Shown: positions 16,860 through 26,672 of the stretch, piece after piece
Layout of the letters: each line of letters starts with the position of its first letter
Numbering within the stretch: the stretch's first letter is position 1
Assembly: GCF_004122035.1 (NCBI RefSeq)
Contig: NZ_SAXA01000008.1
Location: forward strand, 62,001-126,000
Source of the DNA: Ancylomarina salipaludis
GTDB taxonomy: Bacteria; Bacteroidota; Bacteroidia; Bacteroidales; Marinifilaceae
Direction: 5' to 3'
DNA length: 64,000 bases
Notes under the pieces: generated by a model
What the model was told of the DNA's origin: nothing
What the model saw: only the letters and a program-made list of their open reading frames with translations
The model's database searches: none
Made by a program: the position numbers and the translations under genes

Positions 16860-18305
16860 TTAGTTTTTATCCCACCAAAGTTTAGTTGTCGCTTTATCAC
16901 CACCGATAGCAGCAGCTGCAGCATCATAGTTTTCCTCATTCATATCATTCTCATCATATGGATATGGGTAACGAACAGGAATATCACCATAGGTTAATTC
17001 TTCTGGAACATTCAAAATTGGAAAATCCAATCGTCTCCACTCTGTCCATCCTTCAACACCACGATTATACATCGCAATCCACTTTTGAGTACCTATTTTC
17101 TCCTTCCAATTACCAGAAGCAGTTGCATAAGCTACAGCAGGCTGAGCAAGATATGCAGCAGCATCAGCAGCAGTTCCTCCATATTGCAAAACACTTGCAG
17201 TGATCGCGTTATTATAATGAGATTCAGCAGTACCAGGTACCGACCATCCTCTTTCCACAGCCTCTGCTAAAAAGAATTCTTTTTCAACGTAATCTGCTAA
17301 AATAACAGGTAAATCAGCCTCAAAAAACATATCTGTAAAATGAGAGAAATTACCATAAGCTCCACCAGCGGTTAACCCATAGGTTAATCCAACATAAGCA
17401 CCATCCTTTTTAGTAAACCATAGAGGTAAACGTGGGTCATTTAAAGCATTCATTTTATCAATCAAGGTATTTGAAGGTACATAATCTGAACGATTATCAA
17501 CCACAAAACCTTGATATATTGTATTTACATAAGGCTCTAATCCTAAATAGTTAAAAATAGCACCTTCTGAAGCAGAATATAACTCTGAATCTGAAGCAAG
17601 AGCCTCTACAATAGCTTGTGAGCCAAACGCAGGAATATCAGCCATACGCATAGCCATTCTCAACTTCAAGGCTTTAGCCAACTGTCTCCACTTAACAATA
17701 TCACCTTCGAATAAAAGATCAGAAGAACCAAAAGTACCAGCAGTTTCATCTAATGTTGCAATTGCTGTATTTAATCTTGATAATACATCAGCATAAATAG
17801 TAGCAGCATCATCGTATTTTGGTTGCGTGACATCTTGATCTGCCATAAAAGCTTCAGTGTAAGGAACATCACCAAATGTTTCTGTTAATAATGTCCAACA
17901 ATAGACTTCCAACACTTCAGTAATAGCAATTTTGTTATTCGCCTCATCAAGCAAACCACCTGTATAATTGGCAGCAGTTAAAATTTTCTTAACTTCTTCG
18001 AAATCCATTAATGCATCACGATATATTTCTCTAAAGAAAGCATCAGGAATACCTCTATCCTGAAAATCATAACGAGATTCATTAGTATAAGTCGTTTCCA
18101 TCCAATACTGAGCTAAAAGTCTAGAAATATTGGCATTCACACTCATACTGTTATATTGACCTACAAACTGAACCTGAGCAGCTGTAAGCAGAGTTCCTGC
18201 AGGAACTTCGGTCGCTCTTTTAGGATTTATATTGTCATCTAACTCACAAGAGACAAATCCAAAGCCAACCAATGCGACTAAAAGATATATTAATTTTTTC
18301 ATCAT
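16860..18305 (-). CDS. SusD/RagB-family nutrient-binding lipoprotein (SusD-like 2)
   Basis: A 481-aa outer-membrane lipoprotein: signal peptide and lipobox ending at Cys about 20 (GFVSCELDDN). It then has the alpha-helical TPR-containing SusD fold, including DVPYTEAFMADQDVTQPKYD (about 140-160), WRQLAKALKLRMAMRMADIP and the C-terminal QKWIAMYNRGVEGWTEWRRL segment. The last is characteristic of the SusD-like 2 group, which is often annotated as 'nutrient-binding outer membrane lipoprotein'. It caps the partner SusC barrel and captures substrate. The locus has no glycoside hydrolase, so a glycan substrate cannot be assumed; peptides are equally possible. Confidence 0.95.
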   Translation of the reverse strand: MMKKLIYLLVALVGFGFVSCELDDNINPKRATEVPAGTLLTAAQVQFVGQYNSMSVNANISRLLAQYWMETTYTNESRYDFQDRGIPDAFFREIYRDALMDFEEVKKILTAANYTGGLLDEANNKIAITEVLEVYCWTLLTETFGDVPYTEAFMADQDVTQPKYDDAATIYADVLSRLNTAIATLDETAGTFGSSDLLFEGDIVKWRQLAKALKLRMAMRMADIPAFGSQAIVEALASDSELYSASEGAIFNYLGLEPYVNTIYQGFVVDNRSDYVPSNTLIDKMNALNDPRLPLWFTKKDGAYVGLTYGLTAGGAYGNFSHFTDMFFEADLPVILADYVEKEFFLAEAVERGWSVPGTAESHYNNAITASVLQYGGTAADAAAYLAQPAVAYATASGNWKEKIGTQKWIAMYNRGVEGWTEWRRLDFPILNVPEELTYGDIPVRYPYPYDENDMNEENYDAAAAAIGGDKATTKLWWDKN

Positions 18306-18320
18306 TTTTCTTATTATTAA

Positions 18321-21300
18321 TTAAAAGCCTAATGTGATATTAAAACCATAAGATCTTGTAGTAGGATAAGATCCATTAGAAACACCTTGCATATTACCAG
18401 CACTTTGTCCAGTTTCTGGATCGAATCCAGGGGTATTTTTATGCAAAATCGCGAGATTTCTACCAACAGCAGTAAAAACTGCTTTCGTAAAGAATGTTTT
18501 ACTTAAGATACTCTTAGGAAGAGTGTAAGAAAGAGCAACTTCTCTTAATTTCACATAAGATGCATCAAATACGTATCTTGCAGTTGGAGTTCTACCATAA
18601 TACTGATCACCACCCCAATAGTTGGCACGTGCAAAAGTTGTATTTGGAGATCCATCTTCATTTACAGCTTCAGCATGTAGAATACCACCACCGTCAGAAA
18701 CTGCATCACGCTTAGGATTACCTTTAGAGTTTAAACCAGCAGTTTCTTTGTAAAGACCTGTTGCTAAACCATATTTACGGTCTGTAGAATAAATGTCACC
18801 ACCTTGTTGAATATCAATCAAAGCACGTAAAGTAATTCCTTTATATGACAAAGTATTAGTAATACCTGCGTTCCAATCAGGTTGAATGTTACCAATTACA
18901 ACATCAGTCTCGTCAGTCTTCTTGTAATAACCATTGGCATCCACAACTTTCTTTCCATTAATACGTTGGAAATCGGTACCCTTAATAACACCATAAGCTT
19001 CGCCTACTGCAGCATTAACGGTCACATCCCATGCAGATCCAAGAACAATATTCTTAACTTTACCGTACAATTCTTTAACCTCATTCTTGTTCTGAGCCCA
19101 GTTCACACTCATGTTCCAAGAAAAATCATTGCTCTTAACTGGAGTTGCATGAAATGCTAATTCAACACCCTTATTTTCAATTTCACCAGCATTAACATAC
19201 TTTCGTTGGTAACCAGTTGCAAAAGGAACACTTACATCCATAATCTGGTCAAAAGAGTTTGACTTATAATAGGCAATATCAAAACCAAATCTGTTATCAA
19301 AGAAATTAGCCTCTAAACCTATCTCTGAACTCTTCGTAGATTCAGACTTAAGATTAGGATTCAACATAGTATTGTTAACAGAATACGAGGAATTTTTATC
19401 CCAATTGACATTTTGAGTATAAGTCGCCTTTAAGTTGTATGGATTAGTATCATTACCAACCTCAGCATAATTAGCTCTTAATTTGGCAAATGTCAGAAAT
19501 GAGAGATCTTTCAGAGCTCCTAATTGAGAAAGAATTAATGATCCTGAAATCGCAGGATAATCATAAGCATTATCATCAATTGGTAACGTAGATGACTCAT
19601 CATGACGGAAAGAAGCCTCCAAGTAAGCAAAGTTCTTATAACCTACCGAAACGTTAGCATAAACACTGTTAATATTATTATCTTCTTCCCACTCTGTTGC
19701 AGATTTTGCAACGGTAGAATTGGAAACAGAATATAAACCTGGAACAACAAGACCACCTTCAGTTTCAGCAAAAATTCTCTTTACTCTGTTCTCACGGTAT
19801 GAAGCACCAATTAAACCAGATAAATTAAAATCATTGATTTGTTTATGAAATTTCAACATCAAATCTGAATTCAATTCAGCAAAGTTTCTTCTATAATTAG
19901 AGAAATAAGACTGACTGTTACTGTTTACAGCAATTCTTTCATTTTGAATTTCGCTATAACTATCAAGAGAATTTCGCCATGACAAAGAAAATACATCATT
20001 AAATTTGTAATCTAAAGTAACATATCCAAAGACTCTATTTCTTTCATCATTCTCATAATTCTCATAACGAGTCCAATATGGGTTATTAGCATAAATTGGA
20101 TCCAAATTAGTAGGACTGGAAGCGTTCCAGGTTCTTTGATCACCATCAGCAGTTTTATAGTTGTTCTTTAATCTCTTAAAATCAAGATTGGTTTGGAACC
20201 ATTGTGCAAAATTCTGCATTGGGTTATTATCGTCATAACCTGTTCCGTATCTTCCTTTGCCTTTTGTGTTTACATAATTAACGTTAGCCTCAGCTGACAA
20301 CTTATCATTCAATTCTAATTTTGATCTGAAAGCAATAGAATTCTTTTTAATACTTGAATTTGGTAAAATACCTGATTCATCTGAATTCGTAAATGACAGT
20401 CTAAAATTATAACCATCCTGTCCCCCTTCTAAAGCAACACTATTTACATATTTAATACCTGTTTCAAAGAAACTATAAACTGTATTGTCTTTACCTGGAG
20501 CAACCCAAGGACGAGTCTCTCCATAGTTAGCTGCATTAGGGTCAAGAGCATCCCAATGTACTACTTGTAAATTTGGATCAAAAGCAGCTCCCCAAGATGC
20601 ATCTTCAGAAGTTGGAACCACTAACTTTTCAGTTCCGTTAAAGTCAGATACAAAAAAATTATCACCAGGACCTCCATCATAATAAGGACCATAACCAGCA
20701 CCATACTCATACTGATACTCAGGCATAGTCGCTTTATTAATTGTAGACCATGTAATACCAGAATTAACTGTTACGCCAATTCCATTTCTTTTTTTCCCTT
20801 TTTTGGTTGTAATTAAGATAACACCATTAGCAGCTCTTGAGCCATATAGAGCTGTTGCTGCAGCACCTTTAAGAATAGACATTGACTCAACATCATCAGG
20901 GTTGATATCCATAGCAGCATTACCATAATCGTAACCGCCATTACCATTCATCTGAGCTGCAGTGTTGGTATTTGAGTTATCCATTGCAACACCATCAATC
21001 ACGAACAATGCCTGGTTATTACCCAATAAAGAAGCAGTACCTCTAATCAAAATATTAGCAGACCCCCCCATAGTGTTAGATTGACGAATGGCAACACCAG
21101 CAACTTTACCAGAAAGTGAGTTCACAATATTTGTTTCTTTCACCTCACTTACGGCTTCGCCACCAATTTCTGTAACAGCATATCCAAGAGATTTCTTCTC
21201 TCTTGTTACACCTAATGCTGTAACAACAACCTCATCCATACCTATAGATTCAGTTTCAAGAACTACATCAATCACAGTCTTAGTTCCAACTGTAATTTCT

Positions 21301-21542
21301 TTAGTTACCATACCTACAAAACTAAATACAAGCACATCACTTGCAGAAGCTTCAAGGCTATATTTACCGTCGATATCAGTACTAGCACCAATAGTGGTAC
21401 CTTTAACAACGACAGACACTCCAGGCATTCCGAGCCCGTCATCAGCACTTGTCACAGTACCAGATATTTGCTTGCTTTGCGCAGTCACTATTTGGGTTCC
21501 TACTAGAAGTAGAAAGACAAATAGTCCAATTAATTTTTTCAT
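18321..21542 (-). CDS. SusC/RagA-family TonB-linked outer-membrane transporter
   Basis: A 1073-aa TonB-dependent transporter. A signal peptide (LFVFLLLVGTQIVTAQ) is followed by a carboxypeptidase-D regulatory-like domain (about 25-110, with GTTIGASTDIDGKYSLEA). The plug contains GMDEVVVTALGVTREKKSLG and the SusC hallmark LKGAAATALYGSRAANGVIL, and the barrel ends in the C-terminal aromatic FNITLGF. With the next gene, a SusD, it forms a 'pedal-bin' importer energised by TonB. It is the first gene of a three-gene operon, 15 bp ahead of susD. The upstream region carries a 31-bp palindrome. No sigma/anti-sigma pair or SusR/HTCS regulator is adjacent. Confidence 0.97.
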   Translation of the reverse strand: MKKLIGLFVFLLLVGTQIVTAQSKQISGTVTSADDGLGMPGVSVVVKGTTIGASTDIDGKYSLEASASDVLVFSFVGMVTKEITVGTKTVIDVVLETESIGMDEVVVTALGVTREKKSLGYAVTEIGGEAVSEVKETNIVNSLSGKVAGVAIRQSNTMGGSANILIRGTASLLGNNQALFVIDGVAMDNSNTNTAAQMNGNGGYDYGNAAMDINPDDVESMSILKGAAATALYGSRAANGVILITTKKGKKRNGIGVTVNSGITWSTINKATMPEYQYEYGAGYGPYYDGGPGDNFFVSDFNGTEKLVVPTSEDASWGAAFDPNLQVVHWDALDPNAANYGETRPWVAPGKDNTVYSFFETGIKYVNSVALEGGQDGYNFRLSFTNSDESGILPNSSIKKNSIAFRSKLELNDKLSAEANVNYVNTKGKGRYGTGYDDNNPMQNFAQWFQTNLDFKRLKNNYKTADGDQRTWNASSPTNLDPIYANNPYWTRYENYENDERNRVFGYVTLDYKFNDVFSLSWRNSLDSYSEIQNERIAVNSNSQSYFSNYRRNFAELNSDLMLKFHKQINDFNLSGLIGASYRENRVKRIFAETEGGLVVPGLYSVSNSTVAKSATEWEEDNNINSVYANVSVGYKNFAYLEASFRHDESSTLPIDDNAYDYPAISGSLILSQLGALKDLSFLTFAKLRANYAEVGNDTNPYNLKATYTQNVNWDKNSSYSVNNTMLNPNLKSESTKSSEIGLEANFFDNRFGFDIAYYKSNSFDQIMDVSVPFATGYQRKYVNAGEIENKGVELAFHATPVKSNDFSWNMSVNWAQNKNEVKELYGKVKNIVLGSAWDVTVNAAVGEAYGVIKGTDFQRINGKKVVDANGYYKKTDETDVVIGNIQPDWNAGITNTLSYKGITLRALIDIQQGGDIYSTDRKYGLATGLYKETAGLNSKGNPKRDAVSDGGGILHAEAVNEDGSPNTTFARANYWGGDQYYGRTPTARYVFDASYVKLREVALSYTLPKSILSKTFFTKAVFTAVGRNLAILHKNTPGFDPETGQSAGNMQGVSNGSYPTTRSYGFNITLGF

Positions 21543-21879
21543 AAATAATTCTTTTTAGTTAGTAATTAAAGTAAAGATGCAAATGGTTATATGGTATTAA
21601 TCGATGCTAAATTTAGCACATATAATGGATTTAACAAATATTAACATCGATTTAACACTCACTAACATTTATGACTTTTATCATGATACCATTCAAAAGC
21701 CCAAAGAATCTTTATTCTAACATGAACAAAAAAATTAATTTTATATTTTAAAAATCAAGCTAATAGACGTAATATATTCACACATCCATATATTCTAATT
21801 TTTAAGTTTAATATTTAGACTTAATTTGTATTTATAAAAATTCTAAATAACAAGTTTAAAATCAGACAAACCCTATAAA
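21543..21879. other. Long AT-rich upstream region of the susC operon
   Basis: About 340 bp with no ORF worth calling. It probably holds the susC promoter and a long untranslated leader. I see no canonical TAnnTTTG element placed with confidence and no riboswitch that I recognise. Confidence 0.4.
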
Positions 21880-21910
21880 TTGTCGTACAAAAGTATCTTT
21901 TGTACGACAA
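21880..21910. repeat. Perfect 31-bp palindrome between folD and susC
   Basis: Two perfect 14-bp arms, TTGTCGTACAAAAG (21880-21893) and CTTTTGTACGACAA (21897-21910), separated by TAT. Each arm contains the smaller near-palindrome TTGTCGTACAA. There is no T-run on either side long enough for a terminator, and folD already has a separate terminator about 80 bp away. It could be an operator or the target of a dimeric regulator for the sus operon (inference). Confidence 0.8.
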
Positions 21911-21983
21911 AGACATTTCTCTGATAATGCCTCACCTAACTGATTGGTTATTCATTCAAAGAATAATGATCAAATAAACAAAT

Positions 21984-22019
21984 AAAAAAAGGGATGACTC
22001 AATTAAGAATCATCCCTTT
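21984..22019 (-). terminator. Intrinsic terminator of folD
   Basis: Inverted repeat AAAGGGATGA / TCATCCCTTT with an extended imperfect stem. On the minus strand it is followed by seven T. It lies about 22 bp beyond the folD stop codon. Confidence 0.85.
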
Positions 22020-22041
22020 GTTATATCGGAAAATTTATTCT

Positions 22042-22923
22042 TTATGAATAAATCTCTTTTTTCGATGCAATTAATGTGTTTTGCAATAATGACACAATAG
22101 TCATTGGTCCTACTCCACCAGGTACAGGCGTAATGAAAGAACACTTAGGAGCAACTTCATCGAAGTTGACATCACCTATCAATTTCCAACCCGATTTTGT
22201 TTTATCAGATTTAATTCTGTGAATTCCCACATCAATGACAACAGCACCAGTCTTAACCATATCTCCTGTCAAGAACTCAGGCATACCAAGAGCAACAATA
22301 ATAATATCTGCTTCACGAGTAATCTCAGGAATATTCTTGGTACGACTGTGACAAAGTGTTACTGTACAATCACCATGAGAAGCTTTACGTGACATTAATA
22401 CACTCATTGGTGTACCAACAATATTGCTACGGCCAAGCACAACACAGTTTTTACCCGAAGTCTCGATCTTATATCGCTTTAACAATTCAACAATACCTGC
22501 TGGTGTTGCTGGCAAATAAGTTGGTAAAGTCGCAACCATTTTTCCCACATTCATAGGATGGAAACCATCTACATCTTTCTCCGGACGAATTGTCTCAATC
22601 ACTTTTGATTCAGAGATATGTTTTGGTAATGGCAACTGAACAATTAAACCGTCGATTGAATCATCCTGATTCACCTTCTCAATTTCAGCCAAAAGCTCTG
22701 CTTCAGTAATCGTATCTTCAAATCGAAATTCTGAAGAATCGAAACCGACTTGATGACAGGCTTTAACTTTTGCTGCAACATAGGTTTCACTGGCACCATC
22801 ATGTCCGACAATAATAGCCGCAAGATGTGGCTTTTTACCACCATTTTTAATAATCTCTTCAACTTCAGCAGCAATCTCCTGCTTCACCTCAGCCGAAATC
22901 TTTTTTCCATCGATTAATTCCAT
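22042..22923 (-). CDS. folD: Bifunctional methylenetetrahydrofolate dehydrogenase/cyclohydrolase FolD
   Basis: A 293-aa FolD of usual length. Signatures are the substrate-site segment [16 protein letters not shown] with the catalytic lysine (about 45-60), [27 protein letters not shown], the dinucleotide-binding [17 protein letters not shown] (about 160-176), and the C-terminal [18 protein letters not shown]. It interconverts 5,10-methylene-, methenyl- and 10-formyl-tetrahydrofolate using NADP(H) in the cytoplasm. It lies downstream of ffh in the same direction, about 115 bp away, with a weak hairpin in between. Confidence 0.97.
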   Translation of the reverse strand: MELIDGKKISAEVKQEIAAEVEEIIKNGGKKPHLAAIIVGHDGASETYVAAKVKACHQVGFDSSEFRFEDTITEAELLAEIEKVNQDDSIDGLIVQLPLPKHISESKVIETIRPEKDVDGFHPMNVGKMVATLPTYLPATPAGIVELLKRYKIETSGKNCVVLGRSNIVGTPMSVLMSRKASHGDCTVTLCHSRTKNIPEITREADIIIVALGMPEFLTGDMVKTGAVVIDVGIHRIKSDKTKSGWKLIGDVNFDEVAPKCSFITPVPGGVGPMTIVSLLQNTLIASKKEIYS

Positions 22924-22996
22924 GACTATGTTTTGTATCTGTGATAAGTATTATACAGCTAAAATCTTTAGCTGAAAATCGTTATTGATATTTAAG

Positions 22997-23028
22997 AAAA
23001 AATGCCTGACCATTGAGTCAAGCATTTT
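22997..23028 (-). terminator. Probable terminator between ffh and folD
   Basis: Imperfect stem AAAATGCCTGAC / GTCAAGCATTTT with a six-base loop just past the ffh stop codon, with T residues at the end on the minus strand. Confidence 0.55.
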
Positions 23029-23038
23029 CATATTTTGT

Positions 23039-24373
23039 CTATCGCTTTCTCATCGGAAGATTTCCCATCATTCGAGACATCTTACCGCCTTTCGACATCA
23101 TTTTCATCAACTTACGTGTTTCATCAAACTGCTTAATCAGTCGATTCACATCTTGGATATTTGAACCACTACCCGCAGCAATACGCTTACGACGTGATCC
23201 ATTTAATAAAGTTGGATTTTCACGCTCCAAAGGCGTCATTGAATAAATGATAGCCTCAATGCCTTTAAATGCATCATCATCAATATCGATATTCTTAAGG
23301 GCTTTTCCCACACCAGGAATCATTGATGCAAGATCCTTAAGATTACCCATTTTCTTAATTTGAGAAATCTGAGAAAGGAAATCGTTAAAATTGAACTGAT
23401 TTTTAGCAATCTTCTTCTGAAGGTTACGGGCTTCATCTGCATCGAACTGCTCTTGTGCACGCTCAACAAGTGAAACGATATCACCCATACCTAAAATACG
23501 GTCAGCCATACGAGCCGGATGGAAAACATCCAAAGCTTCCATTTTTTCTCCCGTACCAACAAATTTAATAGGCTTATCAACAACCGAGCGGATAGATAAG
23601 GCAGCACCACCACGAGTATCACCATCAAGCTTGGTTAAAACAACACCATCAAAATCTAAACGATCGTTAAACTCTTTTGCTGTGTTTACGGCATCCTGAC
23701 CTGTCATTGAGTCAACAACAAACAAAATCTCAGAAGGATTAATGGCTTTTTTAACAGCTTCAATCTCCTTCATCATCTCTTCGTCAACTGCTAAACGACC
23801 GGCAGTATCGACAATCACTAAATCGTGACCTTTTGCTTTAGCTTCCTTGATAGCAGCTTCAGCAATTTTCACTGGATTTTTATTATCCTTATCTGAATAA
23901 ACAGGAACTCCGATTTGCTCTCCTAAAACGTGCAACTGATCAATCGCAGCCGGACGATAAACGTCACCCGCAACCAACAATGGATTTTTTGAACGTTTGG
24001 TTTTAAGCAAATTGGCCAACTTTCCTGAAAAAGTGGTTTTACCAGAACCTTGAAGACCAGCAATCAAAATAACAGCAGGATTCCCTTTGATATTAATATC
24101 AACATGCTCTCCTCCCATCAGTTCAGCCAACTCATCGTGAACAATTTTCACCATCAATTGATTTGGCTTCAAAGAAGTCAATACATTCTGTCCTAATGCT
24201 TTTTCTTTTACTGTAGCAGTAAACGACTTGGCTATTTTAAAATTGACATCGGCATCAAGTAAAGCACGACGCACATCCTTTAAAGTTTCAGCTATATTTA
24301 TTTCGGTGATCTTTCCATGTCCTTTCAACAACTGAAAGGACCGCTCAAGTCTTTCATTAAGATTTTCAAACAT
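23039..24373 (-). CDS. ffh: Signal recognition particle protein Ffh (SRP54)
   Basis: A 444-aa SRP GTPase. The N-domain helices (1-85) are followed by the G domain with P-loop GLQGSGKTTFSGKLA (about 108-122), DTAGRLAVDEEMM, the TKLDGDTRGGAALS motif and the GTGEKMEALDVFHP closing motif. The methionine-rich M domain ends in MKMMSKGGKMSRMMGNLPM. It binds 4.5S RNA and signal sequences and targets membrane proteins to FtsY and SecYEG. The length is standard. It stands between argS and folD, all on the minus strand. Confidence 0.98.
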   Translation of the reverse strand: MFENLNERLERSFQLLKGHGKITEINIAETLKDVRRALLDADVNFKIAKSFTATVKEKALGQNVLTSLKPNQLMVKIVHDELAELMGGEHVDINIKGNPAVILIAGLQGSGKTTFSGKLANLLKTKRSKNPLLVAGDVYRPAAIDQLHVLGEQIGVPVYSDKDNKNPVKIAEAAIKEAKAKGHDLVIVDTAGRLAVDEEMMKEIEAVKKAINPSEILFVVDSMTGQDAVNTAKEFNDRLDFDGVVLTKLDGDTRGGAALSIRSVVDKPIKFVGTGEKMEALDVFHPARMADRILGMGDIVSLVERAQEQFDADEARNLQKKIAKNQFNFNDFLSQISQIKKMGNLKDLASMIPGVGKALKNIDIDDDAFKGIEAIIYSMTPLERENPTLLNGSRRKRIAAGSGSNIQDVNRLIKQFDETRKLMKMMSKGGKMSRMMGNLPMRKR

Positions 24374-24563
24374 CGTATTTCCGGATTATTTTAGTTTCCT
24401 GCAAAAATAAAAAATTCTCTGTATTTGCTCTTATCAGAAAGCATCTTTTAATCAGATGCTTTTAAGAGAAAATGCATATTTCTTATTTTTGATTCATTTG
24501 AATAAGTTAAAACCTCAACAAGTCTTAACTTAGAGAAGCAAGACTCATTTTTATATTATTAAT

Positions 24564-24593
24564 AATGGAATCAGTCAATCAACCGATTCCATT
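24564..24593 (-). terminator. Intrinsic terminator of argS
   Basis: Perfect 9-bp stem AATGGAATC / GATTCCATT within 36 bp of the argS stop codon, separating argS from ffh. Confidence 0.65.
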
Positions 24594-24599
24594 TATTTA

Positions 24600-26393
24600 T
24601 TACATTCTTTCTGGTAAGCTAACCCCTAATAAACTCATACCCGATTTAATAATTTCTGCCACTTGCTTAGACAAAACAAAACGGAAATTTCTTAAATCAA
24701 CGTTCTCCTCTTTATTCATAGGAAAATCGTGATAAAATTGGTTGTACTCCTTAGCTAAATCATAAACGTAATTTGAGATTAAAGCAGGACTTGTATCACG
24801 ACCAGCATCTTTCACAACGTTAGGATAATTCGCCATTAACTGAATTAGGAATGACTCTTTTTCAGAAATATCCAAATCAACTTTAGCCAATTCTGGAATC
24901 TCTATTCCAGCCTCAACTGCCTTACGCAATACCGATTGAATACGGGTATAGGTATATTGAATGAATGGCCCTGTATTACCATTGAAATCGATAGAATCCT
25001 TTGGGTTAAACATCATATTCTTTTTAGGATCGACCTTCAGAATAAAATATTTCAAAGCACCCATGGCTACCTTATAATAAACATCCTCAGCTTCTTCTTT
25101 TGAATAGCCTGACAGTTTACCCAATTCTTCTGATGTTTCACGAGCGGTATTTACCATCTCCTTCATCAAGTCATCGGCATCAACAACAGTTCCTTCACGT
25201 GATTTCATTTTACCTTCAGGCAATTCAACCATTCCATACGATAAGTGCTTGATTTTATCGCTCCATTCGTATCCTAATTTCCCCATGATCAGAGAAAGAA
25301 CCTGGAAATGATAGTTTTGCTCATTTCCAACCACATAAATATGCTCATCAATATGGAATTCATTAAAACGCTCATAAGCCGTTCCGATATCCTGAGTCAT
25401 ATAAACTGAAGTGCCATCATCACGAAGCAATAGTTTGTGATCTAAACCATCCTCTTCCAAGTTGGCCCAAACCGATCCTGTTTCTTTCTGATACAAGACT
25501 CCTTCATCCAAACCTCGCATCACAATAGCTTTCCCTTGCTTGTATGTATCCGATTCGAAATAAACCTTATCGAAATCAACTCCCATGGTTTTATAAGTGA
25601 TATCGAAACCAGCTAATACCCAATCGTTCATTTTACGCCATAGAGCAACTGTTTCTTCATCACCAGCTTCCCACTTCACAAGCATATCCTGAGCCTCTAG
25701 TAAAAGCGGTGCTTTTTTCTTCGCTTCATCAGCATCCATACCACCAGCAACTAATACTTCTACCTCTTTCTTATATTCCTGATCAAACTTCACGTAGTAT
25801 TTTCCAACCAGGTGATCGCCTTTTATGCCTGTTGATTCCGGAGTTTCTCCCTCACCAAAACGTAACCAGGCTAACATCGACTTACAGATATGAATACCTC
25901 TATCGTTTACCAAATTTACTTTGATAACTTCGTAACCATTCGCTTTTAAAATTTGAGCGACCGAATAACCTAATAAGTTATTTCTGATATGTCCCAAATG
26001 CAGTGGCTTATTGGTGTTAGGAGACGAATACTCAATCATCACTTTTTTTGCACCTGCAGTCAGTGGAGTAAAACCGTAGTTTTCAATTTTTACAGCTTCG
26101 TTCAAAACTGAAAGCCAGTATGAATTGTCGATAACCAAATTCAGAAATCCTTTTACGATATTAAATGAAGGAATGGCTTCAACATTTTCCTTTAGAAAAT
26201 TTCCAAGATCGTTAGCAGTTTCTTCAGGTGATTTCTTAGAAAAGCGCAAAAATGGAAAAACAACAACTGTTAAATCTCCTTCAAACTCGCGACGGGTCTT
26301 CTGAATTTGAACACTATCCTCTTCAACTTTCTGACCATAGCACGCACTAATGGCCTCTACTACTTTACCTTTAATAATACTTTCAATACTCAT
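24600..26393 (-). CDS. argS: Arginyl-tRNA synthetase
   Basis: A class I aminoacyl-tRNA synthetase with the HIGH-type motif HLGHIRNN and the KMSK region in its usual ArgRS form, GKMKSREGTVVDADDL. It also has the N-terminal Add-1 domain and the C-terminal DALR anticodon-binding domain (GNTGPFIQYTYTRIQSVLRK to the end). I place the start at the ATG at 26393, giving 597 aa that begin MSIESIIKGKVVEAI. An upstream in-frame ATG at 26447 would add 18 residues (MESIRRLVLVIPRTKNFQ) that look like read-through of leader sequence. It charges tRNA-Arg with arginine using ATP. Confidence 0.97.
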   Translation of the reverse strand: MSIESIIKGKVVEAISACYGQKVEEDSVQIQKTRREFEGDLTVVVFPFLRFSKKSPEETANDLGNFLKENVEAIPSFNIVKGFLNLVIDNSYWLSVLNEAVKIENYGFTPLTAGAKKVMIEYSSPNTNKPLHLGHIRNNLLGYSVAQILKANGYEVIKVNLVNDRGIHICKSMLAWLRFGEGETPESTGIKGDHLVGKYYVKFDQEYKKEVEVLVAGGMDADEAKKKAPLLLEAQDMLVKWEAGDEETVALWRKMNDWVLAGFDITYKTMGVDFDKVYFESDTYKQGKAIVMRGLDEGVLYQKETGSVWANLEEDGLDHKLLLRDDGTSVYMTQDIGTAYERFNEFHIDEHIYVVGNEQNYHFQVLSLIMGKLGYEWSDKIKHLSYGMVELPEGKMKSREGTVVDADDLMKEMVNTARETSEELGKLSGYSKEEAEDVYYKVAMGALKYFILKVDPKKNMMFNPKDSIDFNGNTGPFIQYTYTRIQSVLRKAVEAGIEIPELAKVDLDISEKESFLIQLMANYPNVVKDAGRDTSPALISNYVYDLAKEYNQFYHDFPMNKEENVDLRNFRFVLSKQVAEIIKSGMSLLGVSLPERM

Positions 26394-26672
26394 TTGGAAA
26401 TTCTTTGTTCGGGGAATAACTAAAACTAAACGCCTAATTGATTCCACCAGATGAAATTAAAAATGTTCGAAATTGGGGCTCCAATATATTAATTGACAGA
26501 TCATCCCTCATACTCGAATTCGCAAAGATAACATGAATTCCAAAAAAACATATTTTCAATCTCCAGAAATCTTGTAAAAATCACATATTTCGATTATATT
26601 CATTCAAATAAGTCTAACATTATAGGAACATGTCTTTCAAAATGGATGTTTCAAATATAAAACCCCTGCCCT

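Noticed and set aside
16958-17203. Glutamine-rich 81-codon plus-strand ORF
   Set aside because: Antisense shadow of Ala-rich codons in the SusD-like gene; no independent signal.
21088-21558. A 156-codon plus-strand ORF
   Set aside because: It is antisense to the strongly supported SusC N-terminal region and shows low-complexity Thr/Ser/Pro content typical of shadow frames.
26394-26447. 18-residue N-terminal extension of ArgRS
   Set aside because: The extension does not resemble the ArgRS Add-1 domain start; the ATG at 26393 gives the standard N-terminus.
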